32,178 bases of DNA from Bradyrhizobium acaciae (GCF_020889785.1 NZ_JACMYK010000082.1:1-32178); one strand, 5' to 3'; positions 7,939-16,792 are shown, numbered from the stretch's first letter. Made by a program: numbers and translations. Notes: a model not told the origin generated them from the sequence alone.

Positions 7939-9699
7939 ATGACCACGACCACAAGCTATCTCGAGGCCCCGCGCCGGTTGCGCGCATTCGTCCGCGCGCA
8001 CGAGACGAGTCTCGTGGTGCTGGCGGTGCTGATCGGCGCCATTGGCGGCCTCGTGGTGGCGGTCATGAGCAGCCTCGTCACGGTGCTGCATTCGGTGCTG
8101 TTCAATATCCCGCTGGGCGAACGGCTGTCGAGTCAGGTGAGCATCGATCCGGTGCGTGCGCTTCTGGTTCCCACGGTCGGCGGCCTGCTGCTGGGAATTG
8201 CGTTCCTGCTGCTGCTCCGGGTCCGCCCGGCCCGCGAGATCGACCCGATCGAGGCCAACGCGCTGTATGGCGGGCGAATGTCGTTCCGCGGCAGCGTGAT
8301 CGTGGCGCTGCAGACGATCTGGTCGAGCGGCGTCGGCGGCTCGGTCGGGCTCGAGGCCGGCTACACGCAATTGTCCAGCGGAATGGCCGCCTCGCTCGGC
8401 CGCGGCTTTCACCTCCGCCGCAACGACCAGCGAATCATGGTCGGCTGCGGCGCGGCGGCGGCGATCGCCGGCGCCTTCAGCGCGCCGCTGGCGGGCGCCT
8501 TCTATGCTTTCGAACTTGTGATCGGCGGCTACACACCGGCGAGCCTGACCCCGGTCGGCGTGGCGGCGGTGACCGGATACTTCGTCGCCCATGCCTTCGA
8601 GCCGCTACCGCTCGGTGTCGGCGTCGGAACCGTCGGCGACGTGCTCGGGCGGGATCTTGCGATTGCCGCGCTGCTCGGCATGGTCGCGGCACTGACCGGC
8701 ATTGCGATCATGCGCGGGGTGACGCTGTGCGAGGCGCTGCTCACCAAGACCCGGCTCTGGCAACCGCTGCGGCCGGCGCTCGGCGGGCTTGCGGTCGGCG
8801 CGATGGCGCTGCTGACGCCGCAGGTGATGTCGTCGGGCCACGGCGCGTTGCGTTTCGCCGGCATCGTGGCGATGCCGCTCACCTTCATCGCCGGCGTGTT
8901 CGCATTGAAGGCGATCGCCTCGATCGTTTCGCTCGGCTCCGGCTTTCGCGGCGGATTGTTCTTCGCCACGCTGTTCATGGGCGCGCTCGGCGGCCGGCTG
9001 TTCGCGGCCGGCGTCGACATCGTGTGGCCGGGGCTCAACCTCGATCCCAATGCCTATGCGGTGATCGGCATGAGCGCGCTGTCGGCCTCGGTGATCGGCG
9101 GTCCGCTGACGATGTCGTTCATTGCGCTGGAATCCACCGGCAACCTCTGGCTCACCACCGCGGTGCTGGTCGCGGTCATCATCTCGACCACGATCACGCG
9201 CGAGCTGTTCGGCTATTCGTTCGCGACCTGGCGGCTGCATCTGCGCGGCGAGACCATCCGCAGCGCCGCCGATATCGGCTGGATCCGCGATCTCACCGTC
9301 GGCAAAATGATGCGCCAGGACATGATCACGGTCGCGGCGGCGATGCCGATCGAGGCGTTCCGCGAGGAATTCCCGCCCGGCTCGAAGACCCAGATCGTCG
9401 CGGTCGACGGCGAGGGACGTTATGCCGGGCTCGCGCTGGTCGCGGAGGCGCACGCGCCCGATCTCGAGGCCGGCAAGGGTCTTGCCGCCATCCTGCGCTA
9501 TGCCGACGTGGTGCTGCATCCCGGCATGAACGTGCAGGAGGCGATCGCGGTGTTCGACGCGGCCGAAGCGGAATCGCTCGCCGTGATCGAGGGCGACGGC
9601 GACCGGCGGCCCATCGGCCTGCTCACCGAAGCCCACGCGATGCGGCGCTATGCGGAAGAATCCGAGCAGCGCCGCCGCGAGGTGATCGGCGAGGTTTGA
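7939..9699 (+). CDS. CLC-family chloride channel/antiporter with C-terminal CBS-like region
   Basis: Predicted 586-residue membrane protein. Hydrophobic helices fill residues 25-420. The anion-pathway motif appears as GVGGSVGLEAGYTQ, keeping the gating glutamate (Glu139) of the classical GREGP motif but with Leu and Ala replacing the flanking Arg and Gly. The later motif GSGFRGGLFFATLFMGA corresponds to the usual GSGxxGGxFxPxLxxGA and lacks the proline. After the membrane domain, residues 425-560 resemble a pair of nucleotide-sensing CBS domains. The protein likely moves Cl- or another anion, possibly with proton exchange. The start at 7939 has no good ribosome-binding site; an in-frame GTG at 7819 would add 40 residues without membrane character. 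Confidence 0.85.
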   Translation: MTTTTSYLEAPRRLRAFVRAHETSLVVLAVLIGAIGGLVVAVMSSLVTVLHSVLFNIPLGERLSSQVSIDPVRALLVPTVGGLLLGIAFLLLLRVRPAREIDPIEANALYGGRMSFRGSVIVALQTIWSSGVGGSVGLEAGYTQLSSGMAASLGRGFHLRRNDQRIMVGCGAAAAIAGAFSAPLAGAFYAFELVIGGYTPASLTPVGVAAVTGYFVAHAFEPLPLGVGVGTVGDVLGRDLAIAALLGMVAALTGIAIMRGVTLCEALLTKTRLWQPLRPALGGLAVGAMALLTPQVMSSGHGALRFAGIVAMPLTFIAGVFALKAIASIVSLGSGFRGGLFFATLFMGALGGRLFAAGVDIVWPGLNLDPNAYAVIGMSALSASVIGGPLTMSFIALESTGNLWLTTAVLVAVIISTTITRELFGYSFATWRLHLRGETIRSAADIGWIRDLTVGKMMRQDMITVAAAMPIEAFREEFPPGSKTQIVAVDGEGRYAGLALVAEAHAPDLEAGKGLAAILRYADVVLHPGMNVQEAIAVFDAAEAESLAVIEGDGDRRPIGLLTEAHAMRRYAEESEQRRREVIGEV

Positions 9700-9740
9700 T
9701 TTTCGCGGGTCGATCTGTTGGCTGTCGCACACTATCAGAC

Positions 9741-9849
9741 CCGTCATCCTGAGGTGCGAGCTCTTGCGAGCCTCGAAGGATGAGCGGCCACCAGCCGGGC
9801 CGTCGACCCTTCGAGGGCCGCTGAAGAAGCGGCCACCTCAGGGTGACGG
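9741..9849. repeat. Intergenic palindromic repeat (REP-like)
   Basis: Outer arms CCGTCATCCTGAGGTG (9741-9756) and CACCTCAGGGTGACGG (9834-9849) are complementary with one mismatch. Inside, CTCGAAGG (9773-9780) faces CCTTCGAG (9809-9816), so the unit can fold into one long cruciform. Elements of this design recur throughout Bradyrhizobium genomes. It lies between the converging CLC and NHL genes, where it may also end transcription. Confidence 0.8.
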
Positions 9850-9884
9850 TGATACGCTAGGCGCTCTGCTTCAATCCAGCGCGG

Positions 9885-10862
9885 CTACCCCGTCACCCGT
9901 TCCAGCTTTTGCAGGCACCGCGTCACGCGCACCGCGGCGGGCATTTCGGTGTCCGGAAAGCTGGTCTTCCAGTCGGTGACGCCGACCTCGCCGACATAGA
10001 TGTCGCCGCGCGAATCCAGCGCCAGGCCGTGCGGCGCCAGGAATTTGCCGGTCTCGACGCCCGGGCCGTGCTCGCCGCCGAGCCGGGCGATGCGCTTGCC
10101 GGTGTGATCCACGATCGACAGCCGCGGGCCGAGATTGGGCACCCTGCGGTTGACCGCCATGCCGGGGCCGAGCTCGCCGATCACGAAGTTCGGCTGCTTG
10201 CCGCCACCGCAGCAGCACAGCGCGCAGGGCCGGTGCAGGTTGTTCCACTGTGTCTCGTATCTGCCGTTGCCGTCGAACACCTGGACACGGTGGTTCTCGC
10301 GGTCGGCGACGTAGACGAAGCCGTCGGCATCGGTCGCGATGTTGTGCACGATGTTGAACTGGCCGGGATCGGTGCCGGGCTCGCCCCAGGTCTTGATCAG
10401 CTTTCCATCCGGCGTGTACTTGTGGACACAGGCATTGCCGTAGCCGTCCGAGACGTAGATCTCGCCCTTCGGCGACAGCGCGGTATGGGTGCAGCGGTGG
10501 AACGGCTCGCCGCTCATGAACGGCGCCGGCCTGTTCGGGATGCCGATCGTCAGCAGCACCTTGCCGTCGGTGGAGCATTTGCGCACGGTGTGGTCGCCGT
10601 CATCGGTGCAATAGAGATTGTCGTCGGCGTCGATGTACAGGCCATGCGCGCGCGAGAACACGTCTTCGCCCCAGCTCCGGATGAAATTTCCCTCGCGGTC
10701 GAGCACCACCATCGGATGGTCGCCGCGGTTGAAGACATAGACGCGGTCCTTGCTGTCGACCGCGACGGAGGCGACATCCGTCAGGCTCCAGCCGTCGGGC
10801 AGTTTCGCGAAGTTCTCGATGACACGATAACGGTGCTCGCCGGCACCGAGGATGGTTGGCAT
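9885..10862 (-). CDS. NHL-repeat beta-propeller protein
   Basis: Predicted 325-residue protein made of about six NHL blades, for example DVASVAVDSKDRVYVFNRGD, AHGLYIDADDNLYCTDDGDH, VHNIATDADGFVYVADRENH and PHGLALDSRGDIYVGEVGVT. The fold is that of peptidyl-amidoglycolate lyase-like and lactonase-like propellers; it could be enzymatic or only a scaffold. No signal peptide is visible, so it is predicted cytoplasmic. Between blades 4 and 5 a loop carries a cysteine cluster, CALCCC (residues 213-218). The start at 10862 has AGAGGA upstream; an extension to 10907 in frame runs into a repeat. It is the last gene of the minus-strand oxidative block, separated from the monooxygenase by 138 bp. Confidence 0.82.
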   Translation of the reverse strand: MPTILGAGEHRYRVIENFAKLPDGWSLTDVASVAVDSKDRVYVFNRGDHPMVVLDREGNFIRSWGEDVFSRAHGLYIDADDNLYCTDDGDHTVRKCSTDGKVLLTIGIPNRPAPFMSGEPFHRCTHTALSPKGEIYVSDGYGNACVHKYTPDGKLIKTWGEPGTDPGQFNIVHNIATDADGFVYVADRENHRVQVFDGNGRYETQWNNLHRPCALCCCGGGKQPNFVIGELGPGMAVNRRVPNLGPRLSIVDHTGKRIARLGGEHGPGVETGKFLAPHGLALDSRGDIYVGEVGVTDWKTSFPDTEMPAAVRVTRCLQKLERVTG

Positions 10863-10929
10863 TGTACGTCCTCTCTTCTCGTGATTCCCCGGTGCGCAAT
10901 TGCGCACCTGAGGATGCGCAAAGCGCAGG

Positions 10930-10976
10930 CCCGGAATCCATTCATCCGCTGAGTTTGTGGCTCGATGGATTCCGGG
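10930..10976. repeat. Inverted repeat in intergenic space
   Basis: Perfect 12-base arms CCCGGAATCCAT (10930-10941) and ATGGATTCCGGG (10965-10976) are separated by 23 bases. The flanks (CACCTGAGGATGCGCAAAGCGC before, GCGCTCCGGAATGACGG after) belong to the same type of dispersed element. It sits between the NHL and monooxygenase genes and could act as a terminator or processing site. Confidence 0.75.
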
Positions 10977-11000
10977 TCGCGCTCCGGAATGACGGGTTGG

Positions 11001-12788
11001 TTAGGTCAACTTCGCTACCGGCCCGACATCGCGCGGCAACAGGCTTTCCTCGATCGCCTTGATCTGCAGCGCGAGATAGCGCGAGTTGATGCGGCATTGC
11101 GCGAGGCTGCCGGCGATGAACCACAGGCCGGGCTGCGGCGTGCGGGTGTACATGTTGCGCAGCTCCTGGCCGTCGCCGAAGCCCCAGATCGGGCCGACGC
11201 GCGCGGCCATGGCCTCGCCGAACAGCTTCTTCACCAGCTCTTCCTGCGGCCGGTAGCCGGTCGCGAGCACGATCAGATCGGCTGCAACCGTTTCGCCGCT
11301 CTTCAGCCGCGCGCCTTCGCTCACGAAGGCTTCGATGTCGGCAAACTGCTTCAGTCCGACCGCGCCGCTCGCGACGAGATCGGAGCAGCCGACGTTGAAG
11401 TAATAGCCGCCGCCGCGGGTCAGGTATTTGAACTGCCAGCCGGTGCCGCCGTCGCCGAAATCGAGCTTGAAGCCCCGGCGGGCGAGGCCGTCGAGCAACG
11501 GCTTGTCGAGCTCCTTCGACTGCTCGGTGATCAGCACGTGGCTACGCTTGGCGAGCGCCAGCGGCATCGAGGTCGCGATCAGGTCATTGTCCTCGAGCGT
11601 GCCTTCATTGTAGGCGGCATAGGCAAGCTGCGCCGACGGCTCGATATTGGTGATCAGCGTCGAGGAGCGCTGCACCAGCGTCACCTCGGCGCCGGAGGAA
11701 TGCAGGTCCTGCGCGATGTCGTGGCCGCTGTTGCCGGTGCCGATCACCATCGCACGCCTGCCGGTCCAGGTCTCGCCGTCCTCGTAGTGGCTGGAATGCA
11801 TAACCTTGCCGCCAAAATTCTTCAGGCCGGGGATGTCGGGCAAATTGGGGATACCGCTGACGCCGGTCGCCATCACGATATGGCGCGGCCGCATTTTGCG
11901 CGTCGTGCCGTCGGCGCGGCGCAGCTCGGCGGTCCAGCGTCCCTGTGCGTCGTCATAGCTGCCGCCGACGAATTCCGTGCCGGTCCAGAAGTTCAGCTCC
12001 ATGGCGTCGACATAGGATTCGAACCAGTTGGCGAGCTTGTCCTTCGGAATGTAGGTCGGCCAGTTCGGCGGGAACGGCATGTAGGGCAAATGATTGACCT
12101 GGACCTGGTTGTGCAGGGTCAGCGCGTGGTAGCGCTTGCGCCAATTGTCGCCGACGCGCGCCTCGCGGTCGACGATCAGCGCGTCGATCTTGAGCGCTTG
12201 CAGCCGCGCGGCGATCGCAAGCCCCGCCTGTCCGCCGCCGACCACCAGCACATCAGGATCGCGGTCGGCATACTCAGTGGATGCCTTGCGCAGGTCGAGC
12301 CAGTTCGGTCCACGAAAGTCGCGGGAATGGGCCTGTCCGCGCGGCCGGTTGTGGCCCTGTTGCTCCTCAAAGCCCTTCAGCTCCTCGAGTGCCGTCAGCA
12401 ATGTCCAGGCTTTCAAGCGGTCGCCATCGGCTGCGTCGGCGATCAGCCGCACGATGCCATGGCCGCGGCCAATGGCCGTCTCGAATTTGAAGATCGCCTC
12501 GATCGCGTCGGTGCCGGCGCGCGTGACCCGGCGCGGCGGGGCACGATCGGCGTCGATGCGGAAGTCGTGCGGCGCGCTGCGACGCGCATGCGCCGGCAGT
12601 TCCTCGATGATGGCAAAGGCGCGGTTGACGGTCTGGATGTTCCAGCTCAACGCCAGCACGTCGCGCCAGTAGCTGTCGGGATGGAACAGCGGCTTCAGCA
12701 GCACATCGTCGGGGCCGGCCAGCGCATCCTCGAACTGCACAAGCCAATTGTCGGCGGCGACCGAAATATCGTCCGTCTTGTCGAGCAT
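11001..12788 (-). CDS. Flavin-containing monooxygenase with N-terminal NTF2-like domain
   Basis: Predicted 595-residue NADPH- and FAD-dependent monooxygenase. Residues 1-165 look like an NTF2/SnoaL-type domain (LFHPDSYWRDVLALSWNIQT). The FAD-binding Rossmann motif VVGGGQAGLAIAARL is at about 182-196, the NADPH-binding motif VIGTGNSGHDIAQ at about 348-360, and the late ATGYRPQ motif marks the flavin monooxygenase class that includes Baeyer-Villiger enzymes and YUC-like oxygenases. The start MLDKTDDI at 12788 fits the domain boundary; an in-frame extension to 13124 is the shadow of the next gene. The reaction is probably insertion of one oxygen into a ketone, amine or sulfur substrate; the substrate is not identifiable. 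Confidence 0.88.
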   Translation of the reverse strand: MLDKTDDISVAADNWLVQFEDALAGPDDVLLKPLFHPDSYWRDVLALSWNIQTVNRAFAIIEELPAHARRSAPHDFRIDADRAPPRRVTRAGTDAIEAIFKFETAIGRGHGIVRLIADAADGDRLKAWTLLTALEELKGFEEQQGHNRPRGQAHSRDFRGPNWLDLRKASTEYADRDPDVLVVGGGQAGLAIAARLQALKIDALIVDREARVGDNWRKRYHALTLHNQVQVNHLPYMPFPPNWPTYIPKDKLANWFESYVDAMELNFWTGTEFVGGSYDDAQGRWTAELRRADGTTRKMRPRHIVMATGVSGIPNLPDIPGLKNFGGKVMHSSHYEDGETWTGRRAMVIGTGNSGHDIAQDLHSSGAEVTLVQRSSTLITNIEPSAQLAYAAYNEGTLEDNDLIATSMPLALAKRSHVLITEQSKELDKPLLDGLARRGFKLDFGDGGTGWQFKYLTRGGGYYFNVGCSDLVASGAVGLKQFADIEAFVSEGARLKSGETVAADLIVLATGYRPQEELVKKLFGEAMAARVGPIWGFGDGQELRNMYTRTPQPGLWFIAGSLAQCRINSRYLALQIKAIEESLLPRDVGPVAKLT

Positions 12789-12898
12789 TGGGCGTTTCTC
12801 GTCATCGGCCGCTTGGTGACATTTTCTTGGCGGCGTTCCCTTGGCTGCAAGCCTATACCCATTGGCGAGGCTGCAGAAAGGGCGTGACGGGATAGCGC

Positions 12899-13984
12899 CT
12901 ATTCGGCCAGCGACAGGATCAAGCCTTGATCCGGCGGAACGCGGCCTTGCAGGGTATCGAGATAGGCCTCGCGCACCGCGGCCGGGCCGCGCCGCTCGAC
13001 GACATCTAGCCAGTTCGGCAGATGTGGTGCGAGCTCCGTCCATGCTGCGCCGAAGCGCTGGTCGATGCCACCGGGACCCCATTCCTTGGCGCGCTTGCGG
13101 ATCTGGTCCGGCGCGAAGAACCACACCGGTTTGGCGCCAGGCAGCGTCGGCTCGTCCGGCTCGCTCGCGCGATGTGTGAGGCCAACCCGGCCGGAATAGA
13201 CCATCTGCGCGCCGAAGTGCCGGTGCAGGCTCTCGCGCAGCGCGCTGTTGCCGGCCATGTCGACATAGGCAACCGGCTCGGCCGCCGGGATCGCGGCGAT
13301 CTGGTCGTAGGTGACGACCTCGTCATAGCAACCGAGCGAGCTGACGAAATCGACATTGCCCTTGGAGGTCAGCCCGATCACCCGGATGCCCCGTTTGTGC
13401 AGGAGATGGGCGAGGCCGAACGCGGTCTTGCTCGAGGCCGACGACAGGATGACGCGGCGCGCGCCGTAGAATTCATTCTCGGCGAGGGCGTCGTCGACCA
13501 GGAACGACAGCATGAACAGCGGCAGCAGCAGCGCGCGGAAATCGCCCTGCCGGCCGGCATAGGTGGGATCGCCGGAGATGCGGGCATAGTTGTTGTAGAC
13601 CGGCGAGACCTCCTGCCGGTGCGCGGCGCCATCGCGCAAGCCGCGCTTGCTGACGTCGGCCGCCTCGATCACCAGATGGGTCGCCATCGGGAAATAGCCG
13701 AATAGCGTTTCGCCGACTGCGACATTCGGGTGCTTCGAGGCCAGCACCTCGCCAAAGCCCCATACCGGGATGATGCCGTAGCCTTCGGGCGCCGGGAACA
13801 GATGCCAGTATTTCAGCTGCTCGCCGATCACGGCGTAGGTGATGTTGTTGGCGGTGAAGGCGAAGCGGGTGACCTTCACCAGCAGCGCGTCGGCCGGCAG
13901 CGCCGCGGCATCGGGCAACTGCGTCTCGATCACCTTGCACTGCTGCAGGTCGTTGCGGATGACGATGAAGTCGGTCGAGTTCAT
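12899..13984 (-). CDS. DUF2855 family protein (MDR-like)
   Basis: Predicted 361-residue protein. The N-terminal part (ADALLVKVTRFAFTANNITYAV, then VWGFGEVLASKHPNVAVGE) resembles the GroES-like half of medium-chain dehydrogenase/reductases, and the middle (ILSSASSKTAFGLAHLLHKRG) resembles a nucleotide-binding fold with a serine-rich loop in place of the usual GxGxxG. No zinc ligands are obvious. The family is uncharacterised; a quinone- or enoyl-reductase-like activity is possible. It is flanked by the monooxygenase (110 bp downstream) and the acyl-CoA synthetase (103 bp upstream) on the same strand, so it probably works in the same pathway. Confidence 0.82.
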   Translation of the reverse strand: MNSTDFIVIRNDLQQCKVIETQLPDAAALPADALLVKVTRFAFTANNITYAVIGEQLKYWHLFPAPEGYGIIPVWGFGEVLASKHPNVAVGETLFGYFPMATHLVIEAADVSKRGLRDGAAHRQEVSPVYNNYARISGDPTYAGRQGDFRALLLPLFMLSFLVDDALAENEFYGARRVILSSASSKTAFGLAHLLHKRGIRVIGLTSKGNVDFVSSLGCYDEVVTYDQIAAIPAAEPVAYVDMAGNSALRESLHRHFGAQMVYSGRVGLTHRASEPDEPTLPGAKPVWFFAPDQIRKRAKEWGPGGIDQRFGAAWTELAPHLPNWLDVVERRGPAAVREAYLDTLQGRVPPDQGLILSLAE

Positions 13985-14057
13985 GGCGATGATCCCAGCT
14001 TCGATGCGGGCGCATCGTGGCGTCGATTGCCGGCCTTTTGCAACAGCAACTAAGTTT

Positions 14058-14070
14058 CAAACGCCGTTTG
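14058..14070. promoter_or_regulatory. Short perfect palindrome upstream of the DUF2855 gene
   Basis: CAAACG-C-CGTTTG is a perfect dyad, placed 74 bp upstream of the DUF2855 start and 18 bp downstream of the acyl-CoA synthetase stop. Its position in a 103-bp gap suggests an operator or a promoter-proximal site for the second half of the block. A chance occurrence is possible at this length. Confidence 0.35.
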
Positions 14071-14087
14071 TTCCCCGGTCGCCCTGC

Positions 14088-15605
14088 TCAGCTGAGCTGA
14101 CCCTCGCGGTAGAGGTCGCGCAGCTTGCGCTTGAAGATCTTGCCGGTCGCCTCGCGCGGCAGCGCGTCCATGAAGCGGATGTCGCGCGGCACCTTGAAAT
14201 TGGCGAGCTTGCCGCGCAGAAAGTCCTGGATCGCTGCAGCCGACAGTGCGCTGCCGGCTTCCGGCTCGACACAGGCGAACAGCCGCTCGCCATACTCGTC
14301 GTCGGGAACGCCGAACACCGCGCAGTCGCGGACGCCTGCCATTCCGATCAGGGCATTCTCGATCTCGGCGGGATAGATGTTGACGCCGCCCGAGATCACC
14401 ATGTCGCGCTTGCGGTCGCACAGGAACAGATAGCCGTCCGCGTCGAGATAGCCGACATCGCCGACGCTGATCAGGTCGTCGCGGTCGGCCTCGGCGCGCG
14501 CCTTGGCGTTGCCATGGTAATCGAAATCCGAGATCGCGGTCTGGCGCATGAAGATCTCGCCGGGCTCGCCGATGTCGCATTGCGTGCCGTCGGGACGGAA
14601 TATCTTGACGATGCCGCCCTCGATGGCGCGGCCGACCGTGCCGGGCTTGGCCAGCGCTTCGGCCGACGAATGCCAGACCGGAATGCCGGTCTCGGTGGAG
14701 CCGAGATATTCGTTGATGACGGGTCCCCACCACTCGATCATCGCCCGCTTGACGTCGACCGGGCAGGGCGCCGCGCCATGCACGATGAAGCGCAGCGACG
14801 ACAGGTCGTAGCGGCGGCGCGTCTCCTCGGGCAATCGCAGCAGCCGCACGAACATGGTCGGCACCATGTGCATATGCGTGACATGGTGGCGCGCGATCAG
14901 CTGCAGCAGATCCTCGGGATCGAAGCGCGGCTCCAGCACGATCGTGCAGCCGTTCCGGAAGGCGAGCATGCCGTAAGAGTGCGGCGCCGAATGGTACATC
15001 GGGCCGTTCATCAGGATCACCTGGTCCTCGTTCGGCTTGACGCCGTAGGTGAGGGCCCCGACGCGCGCGGCCGCCGCCTGCTGCTCGGGCCGCATCGGCT
15101 TGCGCTTGACGCCCTTCGGCAATCCTGTTGTGCCCGAGGTGTAGAACATCGGCGCTGCGCCGATCGGTGCGTCGGCCAGCGGTTGGTGCGTCTCTCGCCA
15201 GATGTCCCAATCGGTCATGCCGTCAGGCACGCGTGTGAGCGCGGGCGCGACGCCATAGGCCGTGGCGATCTCGGGTGGCGTGGTCACAACCAGCAGTTTG
15301 ATTCCCGGCGGCAGCCCGTCGCGGATCTGCGGCAGCAGGTCGGCGTGACAGACCAGCGTGTCGGAACCGCTGTCCGTGAGGATGTAGGCGACCTCGTCGG
15401 CCTTCAGATGCCAGTTGATCGGCACCACCGGACTGCCGAGCGCGGCTGAGGCCGCGACCACCTCGAACAGCGCGAAATCGTTGCGCAGCATCATACCGAC
15501 CGGCTTGCCGTCGCGTACGCCGAGCGCGCGGAAGCCGGTGGCCGCCCGCGCGATGCGGGCGTGAATGTCGCCATAGCTGATCTGTCTGTCGCCGCTGATG
15601 ATCAT
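14088..15605 (-). CDS. AMP-dependent acyl-CoA synthetase/ligase
   Basis: Predicted 505-residue ANL-superfamily enzyme that activates a carboxylic acid as acyl-AMP and then acyl-CoA. Visible motifs are the phosphate-binding loop TSGTTGLPKG (156-165), the adenine-site NEYLGSTETG, the hinge GDVGYLDADGYLFLCDRKRD followed by MVISGGVNIYPAEIENA, and the C-terminal catalytic lysine in ATGKIFKRK (Lys489). The ATG at 15605 has GGAG nine bases upstream; a TTG at 15632, just after the stop of the upstream gene, is an alternative that would add nine residues. The acid substrate cannot be told; the gene order suggests it acts in one route with the upstream nitronate monooxygenase-like protein, 29 bp away. 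Confidence 0.88.
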   Translation of the reverse strand: MIISGDRQISYGDIHARIARAATGFRALGVRDGKPVGMMLRNDFALFEVVAASAALGSPVVPINWHLKADEVAYILTDSGSDTLVCHADLLPQIRDGLPPGIKLLVVTTPPEIATAYGVAPALTRVPDGMTDWDIWRETHQPLADAPIGAAPMFYTSGTTGLPKGVKRKPMRPEQQAAAARVGALTYGVKPNEDQVILMNGPMYHSAPHSYGMLAFRNGCTIVLEPRFDPEDLLQLIARHHVTHMHMVPTMFVRLLRLPEETRRRYDLSSLRFIVHGAAPCPVDVKRAMIEWWGPVINEYLGSTETGIPVWHSSAEALAKPGTVGRAIEGGIVKIFRPDGTQCDIGEPGEIFMRQTAISDFDYHGNAKARAEADRDDLISVGDVGYLDADGYLFLCDRKRDMVISGGVNIYPAEIENALIGMAGVRDCAVFGVPDDEYGERLFACVEPEAGSALSAAAIQDFLRGKLANFKVPRDIRFMDALPREATGKIFKRKLRDLYREGQLS

Positions 15606-15634
15606 GCTGCGCTTCTCCAGGCGATCGTCCAAGG

Positions 15635-16606
15635 TCAGGCGCTGGCCCGCAGGAAATCGTTGCGGGCCTCGGTGTACTCCGCCTTCAGCCGCGCCACCAG
15701 CTCGGCGACCGGCGGGGCGTCGACGATCTGACCGATGCCCTGGCCCGAACCCCAGATGTCGCGCCAGGCCTTGGCCTTGGTGTTGCCGCCGGAGCCGAAA
15801 TTCATCTTGGTCTTGTCGGCGACCGGCAGGTTGGCCGGATCGAGGCCGGCGGCCGCGATCGACGGTCCGAGGTAGTTGCCGTGCACGCCGGTGAACAGGT
15901 TCGAATAGACGATGTCGTGCGCAGCGTATTCGGTCAGCGCCTGCTTGTACCTGATGTCGGCGTTGGCTTCCTCGGTGGCGATGAAGCGGGTGCCGACATA
16001 GGCGAGGTCGGCGCCGAGCGCGAGCGCGGATGCGATGCTCCAGCCGTCGGAGATCGCGCCCGACAGCAGGATCGTGCCCTTGAACCATTGCTTGACCTCG
16101 CGCACCAGCGCGAACGGCGACAGCGTGCCGGCATGGCCGCCGGCGCCGGCGCAAACCAGGATCAATCCGTCGACGCCCTGCTCGGCGGCCTTGCGCGCGT
16201 GCTTCACATTGATGACGTCGTGGAACACGACGCCGCCATAGGAATGCGCGGCCTCGACGATCTCGGACGGCGGGCGCAGCGAGGTGATGATCACAGGCAC
16301 CTTGTGCTTCACGCAGGTTTCCATGTCGTGCATCAGCCGGTCGTTGGAGGCGTGGCAGATCTGGTTGACCGCGTAGGGCGCGACCTTCTTCTCCGGATGC
16401 AGCGCCTGGTATTCGCCGAGCTCGTTCTCGATCTGCGTCAGCCATTCGCCGAGCTTCTCGACCGGGCGGGCGTTCAGCGCCGGGAACGAGCCGATGATGC
16501 CGGCCTTGCACTGCGCGATCACGAGCTCCGGTCCCGAGACGATGAACAGCGGGGAGCCGACGACCGGCAGTTCAAGCTTGTTGGCGAGCGAAGCAGGCAG
16601 CGACAT
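15635..16606 (-). CDS. Nitronate monooxygenase / 2-nitropropane dioxygenase-like flavoprotein
   Basis: Predicted 323-residue FMN-dependent TIM-barrel protein. Features are the N-terminal LPVVGSPLFIVSGPELVIA, the barrel segment GVDGLILVCAGAGGHAGT with the conserved His of class I enzymes, the phosphate-binding LLSGAISDGWSIASALALGA, and VGTRFIATEEANA. Members either oxidise alkyl nitronates or act as NAD(P)H:quinone/enoyl oxidoreductases in catabolic operons; the second fits equally well here. A strong GGAGG is eight bases before the ATG. It is the first gene of the minus-strand block and is divergent from a LysR gene, so it is the likely target of that regulator. Confidence 0.9.
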   Translation of the reverse strand: MSLPASLANKLELPVVGSPLFIVSGPELVIAQCKAGIIGSFPALNARPVEKLGEWLTQIENELGEYQALHPEKKVAPYAVNQICHASNDRLMHDMETCVKHKVPVIITSLRPPSEIVEAAHSYGGVVFHDVINVKHARKAAEQGVDGLILVCAGAGGHAGTLSPFALVREVKQWFKGTILLSGAISDGWSIASALALGADLAYVGTRFIATEEANADIRYKQALTEYAAHDIVYSNLFTGVHGNYLGPSIAAAGLDPANLPVADKTKMNFGSGGNTKAKAWRDIWGSGQGIGQIVDAPPVAELVARLKAEYTEARNDFLRASA

Positions 16607-16729
16607 GTCTCGGATCCTCCATGGGTGGACCGCCCGGCCGGGTAGCCGGAGCGGATCGCGATGCGTTGTGATGGCTGGAGCGCCGGGCTCTCTTGCGCGG
16701 CAATATAAGGCTGGACGGCTGCGTTATGA

Positions 16730-16745
16730 CGTTCAATATTGAACG
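16730..16745. promoter_or_regulatory. Perfect 16-bp palindrome, candidate LysR operator
   Basis: CGTTCAATATTGAACG is a perfect inverted repeat centred in the 186-bp gap between the nitronate monooxygenase-like gene and the divergent LysR gene. Its ends and AT centre resemble LysR boxes, although the classical T-N11-A form is not exact. It lies 48 bp before the LysR start and 124 bp before the other start, so it could regulate both. Confidence 0.65.
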
Positions 16746-16792
16746 GCAGATAGGCCAGAAATGAACGGTGGCGCGCTGGGAAGGCGAGCGGC

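Noticed and set aside
8605..9747. Long minus-strand frame opposite the CLC gene
   Set aside because: Composition rich in Arg, Asp and His, no motif; the plus strand encodes clear membrane helices.
10965..12887. Long plus-strand frame of 640 codons opposite the monooxygenase
   Set aside because: Shadow frame caused by GC-biased third positions; Asp/Arg/Gly-rich without motifs, while the minus strand holds a complete FAD/NADPH enzyme.
12789..13124. N-terminal extension of the flavin monooxygenase
   Set aside because: Overlaps the 3' part of the DUF2855 gene in another frame and has no domain character.
15606..16511. N-terminal extension of the acyl-CoA synthetase (807-residue frame)
   Set aside because: It is the out-of-frame shadow of the nitronate monooxygenase-like gene, not a fusion; the domain begins at 15605.
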